Shown piece after piece: positions 10,311 through 22,527 of a stretch of DNA of 64,000 nt. The notes under the pieces were generated by a model. The model ran no database searches and had not been told where the DNA came from. It saw nothing but the letters and a program-made list of their open reading frames with translations. The stretch spans positions 70,330 to 134,329 of the forward strand of contig SSNU01000041.1 in assembly GCA_012064415.1 (NCBI GenBank), in the 5' to 3' direction. Positions within the stretch are counted from its first letter, which is position 1. Every line of letters begins with the position of its first letter. The position numbers were made by a program, and so were the translations under genes. Origin of the DNA: Gyrodactylus bullatarudis. Lineage: Eukaryota > Platyhelminthes > Monogenea > Gyrodactylidea > Gyrodactylidae.

Positions 10311-10881
10311 ATGGATGAAAAGTTTAAAGAGTTCAAAAATCTACCCGATTCGTATCCGGAACTGATCAAGTACTTCAAACGATTAGAGTTCTACTTCAAA
10401 GCACTAAAGATCAATCAAAATGAAGAGAAAAAGACCCAATTCCTGGCATTGAGTAGTGGAAAGACCCTGGACTTGATTGAGAAAGTTATATATCCAGCTG
10501 ACATTGACGATCTCAGCTATGAAGACTTGAAAGAGCTCATCTGCAACAACTCCAAAGAGAAGCTGAAAATTTATAATGAAATGATGGAGTATTTCAACAT
10601 TTGCAAGGAAAATCTTCCCATGGAAGAATACATTGAAAAGGTGAAATTAAAGTCAGAAAGATGCATTTTTCCTGATGACTTTCACGAACAAGCAGTTATT
10701 TCAGTTAATGCAGGGTTTGCCTCATTGCCAGCAGAAACGCAAGCTTGTTAATGGACCTGAAAGGAGTCTTGAGGAAGTCATCATTGAATTAAAGCTGATC
10801 GACGCATCCCTACTGAGAAATAGTGACCGCCAAAAGGAAGAAAAGAAGCTAGAGAACAAGATTCCTGGGAAAAACGAGTAA
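10311..10881 (+). pseudogene. Retrotransposon Gag-like protein, copy 2 (frameshifted)
   Basis: Starting at ATG 10311 (MDEKFKEFKNLPDSYPELIKY), this frame aligns along nearly all its length with the Gag-like ORF at 6375-6998: YFKRLEFYFKALK, DIDDLSYEDLKELI, YFNICKENLPMEEYIEKV. Near 10700 the similarity moves from one forward frame to another (from DDFHEQAV to KQLFQLMQGLPHCQQK), so there is a small frameshift and the gene is broken. The frame after the shift ends in KLENKIPGKNE at 10881. No zinc knuckle, polymerase or LTR was found. Confidence 0.65.
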
Positions 10882-12520
10882 CTAGATGGGACCTGTCTGT
10901 CCAAAAAAGGAAAAATACCCCCGATATTTCTTGAGTATTATTCACGATTATAAATAATTATTTTGTTTATTTTACCCCTTAGGTTACCAGAGTGAAGTTG
11001 ACGAAGAATAAAAGTTTAGCTTTTTAAATACAGTAAATAACTTATTGTGTTATGTATGTATTGTCAGAGAGTTTGTCCTTCACCAACGTCCAAGTTGAAA
11101 AATAAAATTTAAACAAAAATTGAAATTCATTGCTCAGAATGAGTATATTTTAATAGATCATAAGGGCTTCGAAAAATATAGCCTAAAGATGAATTTATAG
11201 GACAAAAAAACCAATTATTTTCAACTTGAGGTCTTTAAAAAAGAACCATAAGTACTCATAAAGCATAATTTATTAAATATAATTTAAACTGATCAGAGGA
11301 ATATTTAATTCAAGTACCTAGGGTGTGGGTCCCACACTAACTCGCAACCTATATCTTTGTTAGTTTCCAGTATCTTTGCATCAAGTAAATTTTAAGAACC
11401 TTTTTGATGAAAATAGACCGATTTTAAGACTTTATACCTTTGATCCAAATCAAGAAAAATTAATAATTCTAGCAAATTCTAAATTATTAAATGAAACAAT
11501 CCCTTAGAAAAAAAGAATCTTTAGGACTATCTGAGGCCTTATACAGCCGGTTCCAGTGAACATTTGATTCCGGGGCGAGGAGTGCGAAATATACGAACAA
11601 ATTTATCATAATATGCCAATTTTTATCGTAGATTTCATTGGTCCGGTCTAAATTTTATTTCATTCACCCGTTCAGACATAAGAAATATATTAAAAATACA
11701 TTGATTTTTGGGCTCGTACTGCAAGGATATTATAAGATAATTTCGTCGAAAATTGTATCTAGTAAATGTTATTTTAAATGACCTTTCATTTGAGACATTT
11801 TTCAGATCGATTGATCTCTTTTTAAAAAATCAGAAAATACTGGTTGCTTGTAAGTGACAGGGTCAAATTTATGATCTGAAGTGTTGATCCAGTTCAGAAA
11901 TTTTTATGAAAGAACGATATTCGAAGAAAATAGGCATATTTTAAAGAGGAATAATTATTCGATTAATTTTTCTTTGCTATATTTTTTTTGGATCCTGAAA
12001 TACAGATTTCTAGTAAGGCTAAGATCAGATCAAAATAATTAACGAAATGGAGAAAAATGAGTTTTTTCCTGCTGTAGGAAGAGTGAAAAAAAAGGTTCAA
12101 ATCAAAAGTTTATTTTTTATAAAATAAAATTAGGATGGTACCACCTTGAAAAGAAGTTTACGATAGACCCAGTTCTTCAAAAGATAAACATTGGTCGGAG
12201 GCTTGACTTGACAGGCCTTTTAGTCTGTCTTATGCGATAGTAATTCATCTTATTTCATTATTTTAATAATAAAGAATAACGATATCTCGATCAATTTTCA
12301 ACAACAAAAATGCCTTTATTTTGCAGAATAAGACTATAAGTTAAATAAATATATTCCTGATCAAATATATACTTTCTGATCTTTAGACTAGGTTAATGAA
12401 ATTAAATTGACTGTTGCGTAATCAATTTTACAAATAAAATCAAGAGATGTTATGATAAAAACTTGACTATCAGATAATTTTCGAAATTATTTAATTGCTA
12501 ATTACCAGTTACATAAAAAA
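10882..12520. other. Gene-free AT-rich interval
   Basis: About 1.6 kb without a convincing gene, RNA or repeat boundary. All reading frames are short and interrupted. It probably consists of old transposon DNA that can no longer be classified by eye. Confidence 0.5.
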
Positions 12521-13010
12521 AGCTCAGCTCTCTGCCGAATTGTTAAAAGAAAAACTTGACCAGTCATTGTTTTATGTAGCTCTATCCCTAGGCTCGCTAA
12601 AAACATGAGTGGTTCAGTTTTTCTCTGACTTTACCTGGTTCACGGCAAAAAAATGCTCACCCTATATCAGGAAAACGTAAAAAGGGACTCATACATCCTC
12701 TAAGGCTCTAAAGAGCAAAACTTGCCAGCCATTATAATCAATTAGTGAAGTATTGAAGTTATAATTAAGATAAATGTTCTCATCTTCAAAATTTAATTCA
12801 ATCTTTCAACGGAGAGCTGGGCTTTCAGAGTGTGTATTAGCCTCTTTTTACCTTTATCTGCCACGTGGTAAGCATTTTCTCGCTGTGGATCAGGCAAAGT
12901 CGGATAAAAACTGAACCACTCATGATTGTTAGCTAACATAGGCATATAGCTACATGAAAAGCATGACTGGTCAAGTTTTCCCCCCATCTTTCGGCGTAGA
13001 ACTGAGTTGC
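12521..13010. mobile_element. Large imperfect inverted repeat (foldback/MITE-like)
   Basis: Roughly 12521-12720 and 12793-13010 are diverged reverse complements. Shared blocks include aaaacttgaccagtcat, catgagtggttcagttttt and a block around gtaaaaag. Each arm also carries cagctct...gccga near its outer end, and similar cagctct/aaaactt motifs recur at the inner ends, so the arm itself seems to be part of a tandem unit. The arms have drifted by substitutions and small indels, so the element is old. It ends about 500 bp before the muscleblind start codon. Confidence 0.7.
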
Positions 13011-13515
13011 ACCACATATATTACATACATCATTCGATTTCTCCTGGGGAGCCCATTTGGATTCTGACCCATTTCGATAATTTGCTAAATCCTTCTCTTG
13101 TTTGGTACTCGTGTCCTCACGGGTATCATCATGACCCTCCAAGATTTACGATTCTCTCTTCTTTTATGCAGTGAAGTTCAACCAAAAGTGACTTTTCTCT
13201 TCTCTTAAATGCACCACTTTCATTCATTTCAAGAGTCCAGTTCACCCTCAAGTACTGTTATTTATTACTTGAGGACATTATGACGAATTACCTCTTCAAT
13301 AATAATAATAATAATAAGAAACATTTTCCAGCCTATTAGAAGAAGATTTCACACACAGGCTATATGCAAAATATTTTCTGGTCAAGTTTCACTTCTCTCT
13401 CCTTTTTTCTTGTTCATTCATTATGTAAATAAGTCTCGTCATCATCAACTCCTATCCCCCTGGTTATTCTTCATTGGTTTCCATAGCACTTTTCTCGGCA
13501 TCATTTAAACTGCCC

Positions 13516-16500
13516 ATGGATTTGCCAATTACCCCGCTCGGCTCCAAATTTTTTCACGTCAGAGACTCTAAATGGTTAACGCTGGATGTTTGTCCTACGA
13601 CGGAAGATGGTCACGATGAAAATTCATGTAGACTTGCTCACACTCGTGGTACTGAGCGATTGGATGATGACGGAAAGGTTATTGTCTGCTTCGATTATAT
13701 TAAAAAGACTCGTTGCGCCTATATAAATTGTCGATATTTCCATCCGCCTATGCATCTGTGTAGGATTGTATTGGAACAGGGAAATCAGACAAGATCGAAT
13801 ATACCAAGTGCTGTTCCACTTTTTTCAGGCTCCTTAGATCAAATACTGTTATTTCAGAATAACTCTGATGATCAGTTGACTGGAATCAGTCACAACTTTA
13901 CGGTGAGTATTATTAAATTTATATTTCCCATGTACTTTATAAGAGGGAAAAAGTGGTGAATAGATTCAGCAGTCGATGAGGAACTAATTAAATTTTACTG
14001 TTAAATTTTAGTATTCACATATCAAACTGGTGTAGCAGACTATAAAGAGATACGGCGAAATATGAGCTTTATTTCTAATTCCTCACCTTCCACCTTGACT
14101 ACAGAAAGTTATCATGAATTAATAAAAGCAAGGAATTGTTGATGTTTGTTAGAGTTGGTAAAATTTGATAACCTTTATATGAATCCTAACTGAACTAAGG
14201 CCGATTTTGAGAAGTTCAATTTAAAGTTTAGATTGTAAGCAAAGATTAAATGGTACTGAATTACAGGTGAATCAATATTAATTAATCTCAATTTTTGATT
14301 AACCCCTAGAACCGGAAATTGAAAAAATCACAAATATGGTAGCATGGGTTATTTTTAAGAAATTTTGAGCATTCTAATACTTAATTACTGTAAAAATATC
14401 ACTTGAAATAGGAAATGCATATTTCAATCATTTTCACAAAAATCAAAAAAGTGCCAAAAAATCTGTAGTGACTATTTTTTTTGTTAGATAAAACCTTATA
14501 TTGAAATATAAAAATAAAATAATATGTACAAAATAAATGTAAGTTAATCTGATCAATAGAATGAAATAAATCTGAATCTTGTAGATTTTTCAAATTTTAT
14601 AAAATAAATGGCAATAAAATGAGTGAAATGGATCAACAGAAACTCTAGTGTATGAAAGCAAATCATTAATTATCTGGCAGTTATTACTAATGAAGATAAG
14701 AATAGAGCAAAGACTTGGAATAATCAAGGTTAGATCTGATGTGGGACATGACTAATTTAAGATTAGTCAAGTTTTCACAATCAGATAATTTGTATTTTGA
14801 GAATATTTTATTGAAGGAATACAACAAAAAATTAGGTTTATATTTCACATTTCTGAGAGAATAATTGCTATCCACAATAGAATAAGATTCAAGGAATTTT
14901 TTAACTAAAATTGCATATCTGCGAACCCTGCGATAGAGATGAATGCATTGTAAGAGTCTAAATGGGGAAATATTGAATGAAGAAATCTATATTGGATACG
15001 TTCAACAGATAGACATTGGGAATTATTTGAATCAGGCAAGAGGGGGAAAGTGTAGTCGAAAAGCGGAAAGACCAGTGATTTGTAAGCTTCTAGTCGTACT
15101 TCACTGGACAATGAGAATTTTTTAATTGTGTAAATAAGTGAATTTATTCTAGATAAGTTTGACAATGGGTCTAATTTTAAATTTGATGTTATACTGAAAC
15201 CGAGGTCTGAAGTAAAGGAGACAATTTCTCCAGGAAGTAGAAGCGATTCCATGAGGGTTGCAGGGAGACCAGATGGGAGCATTATTTTGCATTTATCTCT
15301 AATAATATAGAGCCCCATGACCTCAAGGGAATCTTTAAGAACTGAGAAGTTGTGATTTATTTTAATAATGTCTAAAGCATTATTTACTTTAAAGATGAAT
15401 TTCAAATCATCAGCATATTTTAAAAGGACACCCTCAATATCCTTAGAGAGCTGAATATCAGCGAGGCAAAGATTAAAAAGAAGAGGGTCGATAGTTGATC
15501 CTTGGGGAACCCCAGAATTAATTTTAACTAGATTACTCGTGGTGGAGTTGAATGAAACATATTGCATTCTATTTACAAGGAAGTACATGGTTAAATTTAT
15601 AATAAAAGGATTAATATCGAGTTCAATAAGTTTTTTTAAATATATATGTATGAAAATTTCAACTTATCAAAAGCCATAGAAATGTCAAGATAATGAATTA
15701 TGAGGAATGATTTGGAGTTTAATAGTGGTAGGGAGAAATTCAGGCAAGTGAGCAAATTGCTTGAATTGCTTTTATTAGGAAGGAAACCGAACTGGGATGA
15801 ATCAGGGAATTGCACTGGCAATGATGATTTAATTTCGTTCGTTAAAAATCGGTCAATAATTGATAAAAAATTGACAGCGATGATATCGGCCTGAGATGAG
15901 AGAAGTCTGAATATTTTTTCTTCTCCGGGATAGGAGTAATTTTCACAATAAGCCAGTCGGCCGGAAGGAAGCAAATGGAGATACAGCAGTTAAATTAGTT
16001 ACATAGATTGATAAGAAAAGATTGTGAGAGAGAATTCATCAGGTTGAGGGAGTTAAAGTGAGCATCAATTCTCATGGGATTTTTAAAGGATTCTATTAAA
16101 TTTTGGAGATCTGTAACAGTTATGAATGGGGGATTAGAGTCCGTAGCCAGGTAGTCAATAGATTCTTTTTTCCCAATAGAGTTTTCAAAATGGAGATTAA
16201 TTTTATCACAAAAATCCTGGTCAGAAAGGGAGGAAAAATTAATGATAGAGGAGGTATTCTTAATTTCTTAAGTAATTTTCTGAAGTTAGACCAACCCTTT
16301 TGAGCATTAGATCTAAGATCAGAAATAACATTATCTTCAAAGGCTTTCAGTGCGATAAACTCAAAATTGGAGGACTCATTGAAAAATTTTTGAGAGTTCA
16401 ATGTTGTACGAGTGGATTCAGTTATAATAGAATAGAAAAGATCAAAATTGAATGAGTTATTTTTGAACAAGATGGATAAAAAACTTTGAATAAGGTTTTT

Positions 16501-19500
16501 ACATTTATTGAAATCAACTGTTTTTTTCTTTAAGGTAAACGAGAGAATGACTCGAAAGCGAAAAATAAAAAAATAAAATGTTATGGTCAGAGAAAGGAAT
16601 AATTCCGGAAATGGACATTTGAAAAAATAAGATCAAGGATATTATTATTTCTAGTAGGACTATAGAAATAGTCGTTGAGTTGAATTCTGAAGATGTAAAG
16701 TGAAATTAGTCTTGATATTTCATGCATAATACGAAAGAGAGGGCCTATGTGTGTGTGTGATTATTATACATCGAAGGTTGGTCAGCCAATCAGAATTGAA
16801 TTTATTTGAATACAGATAGATTTTGTATGAATGCATTTTGTAGTTGAAGGAGACCCATACAAAAATGTTTTTAACTACCTGTAACCCAGTTTTATTACAT
16901 GGTGTATTGCATGTGTGTGCAACACTTGGCAAAAAGCTCGTCTTTTTCTCTTTTGTACATTAGAAAAAGTTGGCAGTTCTCACTCATCCATTCAGATCAT
17001 AAGCGCAGCAGTATTTTGTATTATTTCCATGTTATTCAAGATAAATTGGATTATATAAAAGTTTCGTCATTCTAGGATCACAGTCTGTCAAATATAGCCA
17101 AGGAAAATACTATGTTATCGACCCTTTCGTGTCCTCTTGGCTCAAACTCCAATAACAACCCCAACAATCAGACGATAAACAACATTTTCACTCATATACT
17201 CAACGAAGAAGTTGGCACAAGTCAGCTCCCCCCCGTCATGGGTAATCCACAATCCCTGGACCACTACATGGATAATCATAACAATTGTGAAGCATCCATT
17301 GCCACGATAGCCAAAAAGTCTTCAGTGAGTTGAGCTCTTTTCTTTTTTTCTTTAACCATTCTCACATACGGGTCTTACTCACATTTGCTAAATTGGTTTA
17401 GCCAGCGGATTAATCATTAAACATTAATAAATTCTTCTTCTAATTTTTCAATGAAATGTGATGGTCTAAAGAAATAAAAAACCAGCACTTTTTCCAGTGC
17501 ATAATATACATCAAACCTCTTTTAATACAATTTCAAAATACACGCAACACTTGGAGATATTCATTAATCTCTCTACACGAGTTTGTAGTTGCTCAGTAAT
17601 ATAAATATTCATTTAAAAAGAGATGAGAGGTGAGCACACCTGAACTGATCTCTCAGAACTTTTAACATATTACAACATGTTTAAATACCCTTTTAACAAG
17701 CATTCCTTCGTATTACTTTTCTTATTCATATCGTATTATTATTACAAATGATGTATTATTGAAAGTATGATGTGTGACTACTACTGCTAGTAAGGAATAT
17801 AAATGTATTATTTCTCATCTGCCTAGGAGAAAATGTTGCATAGGAAAAGAAAGATCTCCACTCCCCCTGTAAGGCCAGATGATGGTGATTTGCTAGGATC
17901 ATTGGAGGACTCAAAAAAGGTATCATTCTGTGTCTGTCTTTCTCTTGTCTCTTTTGGGAAATATAACAAAAACTTGTCTGTTACTAATTAAAACTTTACC
18001 CATTCAACAATGTATAACAATCTTAATTATGTATACATAATAATCATTATAAAAAACAATTCAATTTAATCGTTTTGTATTGGAAAATGAGTCAAATCTG
18101 TGGAGAAATCCTCTAAAAACATCTAAGCATGCAAAACACTCTCTCTGATCCAATTCCTTTGGTTGGTCCTTTTAGTTTCCTTTTACAAAGTCATCAAGAA
18201 ACAAAAGCAGTTTTAACAAAAAATAGAGTCATAAAAATTAAGAATAATCTTTTTCTCTATTGCTGGCGTTCAATGTGTTTGACCTTGTGTGTTTTTGTTA
18301 TAAATAAGTCAAGCAGCAAAGTGCAGGCGTGAAAGAAAACCATGTTTAGTTCTCTCACCAAAGATTAATTCCAATTACATCTTAGACCCTGACAGGCTCG
18401 CCGACAACTTCAAGCTCCCTTGGTCTTCCCTCAACAAGCGGAGGAGAGGCTTCGTCAGCTCCAAGTGAAGACGTGGACATGGGAGGAAAGGGTGGAGTAG
18501 ATCTGAGTGCATTCGTTCCCCCACACAACACTAGTCACAACAACTCCAATTCACAAGCAACGAGGAACATTTTACAAGAGGATCCGAGTCTCTACACAAA
18601 CCTACTGAACAATGTGAGTCTCCACGACCAACTTTTGAATTTTCTTGATTACGAAATCACGATTTGATGAGAGAAACCTTTGGTTGGTATAAGGCCAGGT
18701 TATGCCTTTGCGCATAGGTGTATGGATAAATCTATATAATGAGGGAGCTTGAAGAGATATTTGATGTGGAGAGGGGGGGGAGGTAGTGGTTCTTATAAAA
18801 GTGTAATGTTGGCATTAGTCAGTAAATATATACAATAATAATTTATCATTATTATAAATGAATCTCATGTATGGAGTATGAATTCCTTTGTAAATACTAA
18901 TAATAATAATAGTAGCTATGTTTAGGTTGGCAGGAAAGGTCATACATTTCATTTTCCATTGCAATGTACCCTACTTAAATCTTGATACCTGATGTGAATG
19001 TGTAGAGTTAACATTTGGGAAAGTATTCTCCCCTACTACCATAGAAATAATCCTATATAGTATTATTAGATAGTTAGATGGAAGACCAGCTAGAAGAAGT
19101 AACATTATTGCAATTCCTTGAATTGGTAATAATAATATGATTATCATGGTGTGTGTGTGTGTGTGCCTGTTTGTTTCAAGATAAATAAATAAAATAACAA
19201 AAACACTAGTCAGGATTTTAAACAGCCTCTAAACAGTTGTATTCACAAAATACTACCAATACTATTTTGATGATGATGATCTTTCATACTTACTTTGAAT
19301 GAATAGCGTAATTATATAATCATTATTATTATTATTATTAATAATATTTATAGATACAACTGTATTCAGTTTATTTTTCACTCCAATTCAATGAATATTT
19401 ATCGATTTTTTATTTTACAACATGGGCCTTTTCTCCATCATCATTATCATCAACTGTATAAATCTAATATTTCACCTTTACACATCTACAATCTATATAA

Positions 19501-20889
19501 ATACATATTGAAATGTATTACAGGTATACTAAAGAAAAGAATTATTAATCGCCTAATTAATTATTCGTGTAGATTCAATTGGGTAACATTGCCATGGGTT
19601 ATTCACCGAATCAGTTCACTCAAAAGATGAATAATGATCCGACAGCATCAGCTGTCCAGAGACTCATGTACCCCTGCAATGGGATGCCGAACAATGTCCT
19701 TCTGAATGGGACAACACCAGTCGGGAATATATTGGAACAGCAAATTCTCCTGAATCTCATCAATCAGTCTGCCCTGGAGAGTTCTTGTACAGCCCAGCAG
19801 GTATGTTGATAAACTTTCCCCTTTGAAATTCACCGAGAATACCTTTAGTTGTCTTTTATAGAATAATTTACTGCAAATGTTATTCCAAAACACTCCGACA
19901 AGCACAGATTTGAATGGCCTTCCTCCAGTCTTTCCTCACCAACATGTCGGAGGTCAACAAGCACCCACGAATAACAATCGGCTAAATTCAGCTTTATTCC
20001 AAAATCCCCTGTTGCCCCCGACTACGCCCACATCGCCAAATAACAATCCTTCCCCACAGACCCAACCATCGCAATCTCCGAATCAGGGAGTCCTTGGATT
20101 TCAGAATAACATTTACCCTAATTTTTATCCAACTACAAGTCCCAATTCGACTGCAAACCAGTCGTTGAATTCGTTGTTCATGTACGATCAGTGTAAGTTA
20201 CACTTTTGAGAACATTGAGAAAATCCTTCTTGCAATTCAACAGTTGAATGATTCGGTTGCATTTGGTTTTAGTATTGACAGCCTCTCAGTCTGGCATTTA
20301 TACTCCATTGGGTCATTGTGGACTGCCATCGGCTAGTAGTCCGGCCTTCACACACCAACAGAACCTCCTCTACTCTTCACTTCAGTTATTCCAACAGTCG
20401 AATTATTTTATGACCAATGTCGCGTACATGAATGAAAAAGGACAAATTCTCGACTCTCTGCCAATCTGCAGGGATTTCAAGTCGGGAAAGTGCCATCGTG
20501 GAACCGAGTGTCGTTATGTTCACCTTGTCAATGGTAAGAAATTATTTCGACATTCGAAGATTGAAAAAAAAGAGTTTGATGTTGAATTTACTTTTACAGA
20601 TAATGTGGAAATAAACCAAGGACGAGTGACTGTCTGCCGAGACGCAGCCAAGGGAAGGTGTATACGACAACCCTGTAAATACTTTCATATTCCAATAGCT
20701 GCCATCAATGCGAGTAGAGGGCTGGCATTGGCCAACTCACAAATGATGACCAATCAGGAAAGTGGTTATCCCACAAGTTTTCTCCTCAATCATCATTCAC
20801 AGCCATATGGAAATCATATCAGGGGTCCCCTGGCCAATAGAGGCCTCCTCACAGCATCAATGAACAATGAAAATAAACCTTCTTTTTAG
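13516..20889 (+). CDS. Muscleblind-type RNA-binding protein (four CCCH zinc fingers)
   Basis: Muscleblind/MBNL proteins bind YGCY-type RNA and control alternative splicing. Exons: 13516-13902, 17076-17324, 17827-17919, 18386-18613, 19573-19800, 19862-20192, 20273-20533 and 20600-20889, giving 688 residues. The first exon has the N-terminal finger pair beginning RDSKWLTLDVC. Finger 1 lacks one of its zinc-binding cysteines (C-x11-C-x3-H instead of C-x8-C-x6-C-x3-H-like spacing), while finger 2 (CFDYIKKTRC...CRYFH) has one extra residue. The last two exons encode the canonical pair CRDFKSGKCHRGTECRYVH and CRDAAKGRCIRQPCKYFH. The middle is rich in Asn, Gln, Pro and Ser and is probably disordered. 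Start is the first ATG of the exon that carries the SKWL motif; an upstream 5' exon is possible. Confidence 0.9.
14687..16480 (-). mobile_element. Degraded non-LTR retrotransposon (reverse transcriptase relic)
   Basis: Lying antisense in intron 1 of the muscleblind gene, this relic shows the hallmark reverse transcriptase motifs of jockey/CR1-like elements: FLPADW and then PIP near the start, SQFGFLPNKS, IHYLDISMAFDKL, INSGVPQGSTIDPLLFN and LKYADDLKF. The YADD catalytic box is intact, but the frame shifts at about 15950 and 15650 and there is a stop near 15985, so it cannot make an active enzyme. Sequence continuing to 14687 (DSNYSLRNVKYKPNFLLY) probably belongs to its C-terminal part. The endonuclease domain was not found. 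Orientation opposite to the host gene is typical of tolerated intronic insertions. Confidence 0.85.
19317..19342. repeat. ATT trinucleotide repeat
   Basis: A short run of att/aat units in the fourth muscleblind intron; a simple repeat. Confidence 0.6.
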
Positions 20890-21511
20890 AAAAAATTAAT
20901 TTTTAAAATCCTTGTTTAGTGAAATGATGTTTTTTCTATTTTCAACTTTAAATTTGTAAAAAATAAATACAATCACAATGCAAGCGAAAACACTTGTTTT
21001 TTTCATTTGAATAAAACTCAAATTCATCTAGCGAAAAAGCCTTGAACCAATGGAAGGACAGAGAAATATCCAATGTAACTCTTCTGAGGAGACCAGGCGA
21101 AGTAAAAAGTTTATTTGGTTTTTCGCAAGCTTTCCTCATGAGTCTAGAATCGAATGATTTCAGCATAATTCATTCAACAGTAAATTACATAAATTTATAA
21201 CGTTTTATCCTAGAGGGGAAAAATATGTTAATTCACTTAACCACTTGTGAGTAATGACACGATTAATAAATATAAAATAAAGAATAAATCCTTTTAAATA
21301 AATTGAAATTTATTTACATCATGATGAAACCCACAAGTTTCACGATCTTATTAATAGGTAAAAGAATAAAACTCAGCTAGCATTGAATAAAATTCCCGGA
21401 TTACTCGTAATTGAAGGAATTTGAAAAAAAATATTTATTCAAAATTCTCAGGTGCGCAGTTAACTTTAATGTTATAAATATGAGCGAGAGAATGAACAGA
21501 AAGCTATAGGC
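20890..21511. other. Intergenic interval
   Basis: Contains the 3' untranslated region of the muscleblind gene (an AATAAA signal lies near 20962) and AT-rich spacer before the secreted acidic protein gene. No further gene was recognised. Confidence 0.5.
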
Positions 21512-22146
21512 ATGACGAAAACCCGTAGGATAATCTTGTTCTTATCTCTGATACTTTTTCAGTTACTATTGAGCCAGAATGATGATAAAACTCTGGTGAG
21601 TTTTGCATAAAACTATCCTTTTTAAGATCTAAAGACTAAAAAAATTATTTTTAGCTAGCAGAAGAATCCAAAGATGATTTTGAATTCACCTGCAAATGTA
21701 CCTGCTATTCGCACTATCCAAATCAAATAAACAACGATGATGAGATGGGTTGTGGAGTACCCTATACCGATGAATCTGAAGAGGACACTACAGAGATATC
21801 CAAAGAAGTTGGAGAGGAATCGACAGAAATACCTAAAGAAGTTACCACAATAATATCTGAAGAAGTTACCACAACAATATCTGAAGAAGTTACCACAACA
21901 ATATCTGAAGATGATGATAAATCGACACCTGAAGAAGACGAGGATGAAGAAATGATTGATGGTGGCCTTCCAAATGAAATTGAAGGAGTTGAAGTGATTA
22001 TTGGAAAATGTCATTGTAAGTGTGGCAGAGAAGCAATAAGAATTGTCAATGAATTATTTGAACCCCAACAAATGGATGGAGATCCTACACAATGGTTTGG
22101 CAGAGAAAACTATGATGTCGAACAAAAGGAGATTACCTTCAAGTGA
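21512..22146 (+). CDS. Secreted acidic protein with cysteine pairs, unknown
   Basis: Two exons (21512-21595 and 21655-22146; 59-nt intron) encode 191 residues. Exon 1 is a signal peptide: a basic start (MTKTRR) and a hydrophobic core (IILFLSLILFQLLL). The mature part has a cysteine cluster CKCTCYSHYPNQ...MGCGVPY, a long acidic Thr/Glu segment that includes three near-identical EVTT-ISE repeats, and a second cluster KCHCKCGREA near the end. CKC/CHCKC pairs suggest disulfide-bonded or metal-binding ends joined by a flexible, possibly O-glycosylated linker. I do not recognise a family. The clean exon structure and signal peptide make it a credible gene. Confidence 0.7.
21836..21912 (+). repeat. 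Coding 30-bp tandem repeat
   Basis: Three successive copies of a unit reading gaagttaccacaac/taatatct encode the EVTT-ISE repeats of the secreted acidic protein. Copies 2 and 3 are almost identical, so expansion is recent and the locus may vary in length between individuals. Confidence 0.85.
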
Positions 22147-22228
22147 AGTAATAAATAGAAACTTGACTTACTAAAAGAATTCATTCTTCATTCACTTCCA
22201 CATTACAATGAAAAAACATTCAGATTAT

Positions 22229-22527
22229 ACTAGAAATATTTGGTTCTAGGTGCTTAGGTAATATATCCCACAGTAAAGTCTTATTTGGTAATGGATTAGC
22301 CCATGTCGCTGAATGTTACAGCTTACTAATGGATCCCACCGAGACTGGTACGAAAGAAACTCACATAGCATTTAGAAATAATCTAAGTATGCATATATGG
22401 TAGACATATACGCGCGGTGGTATCCATTAGTAAGCTGTAACATTCAGCGACATGGGCTAATTCATTACCAAATAAGATGTTCCTGTGGGGTATATTACCT
22501 AAGCACCTAGAACGAAATATTTCTAGT
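22229..22527. mobile_element. Hairpin MITE of about 300 bp
   Basis: The first 112 bp (actagaaatatttggttcta...) are answered by a nearly complete reverse complement ending ttctagt at 22527, with an 80-bp unpaired middle at about 22341-22418. Only a few mismatches separate the arms (for example aacg instead of aacc near the outer end), so the element is young. It has no coding capacity. The flanks carry short TA-containing sequence but I could not prove a target duplication. Confidence 0.85.

Noticed and set aside
6375..10881. A complete LTR retrotransposon bounded by the two Gag ORFs
   Set aside because: The ORFs point away from each other, no LTR pair or polymerase was found, and a DNA transposon lies between them.
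12793..13142. Minus-strand ORFs with a Cys/His pattern (CNICGATQFYAERW) considered as a zinc-finger gene
   Set aside because: The frames fall inside and at the edge of the diverged inverted repeat, lack a second finger and have no splice support.
21655..22014. Minus-strand ORF with repeated FFRYCCGN
   Set aside because: It is the antisense reading of the repeat in the secreted acidic protein gene.
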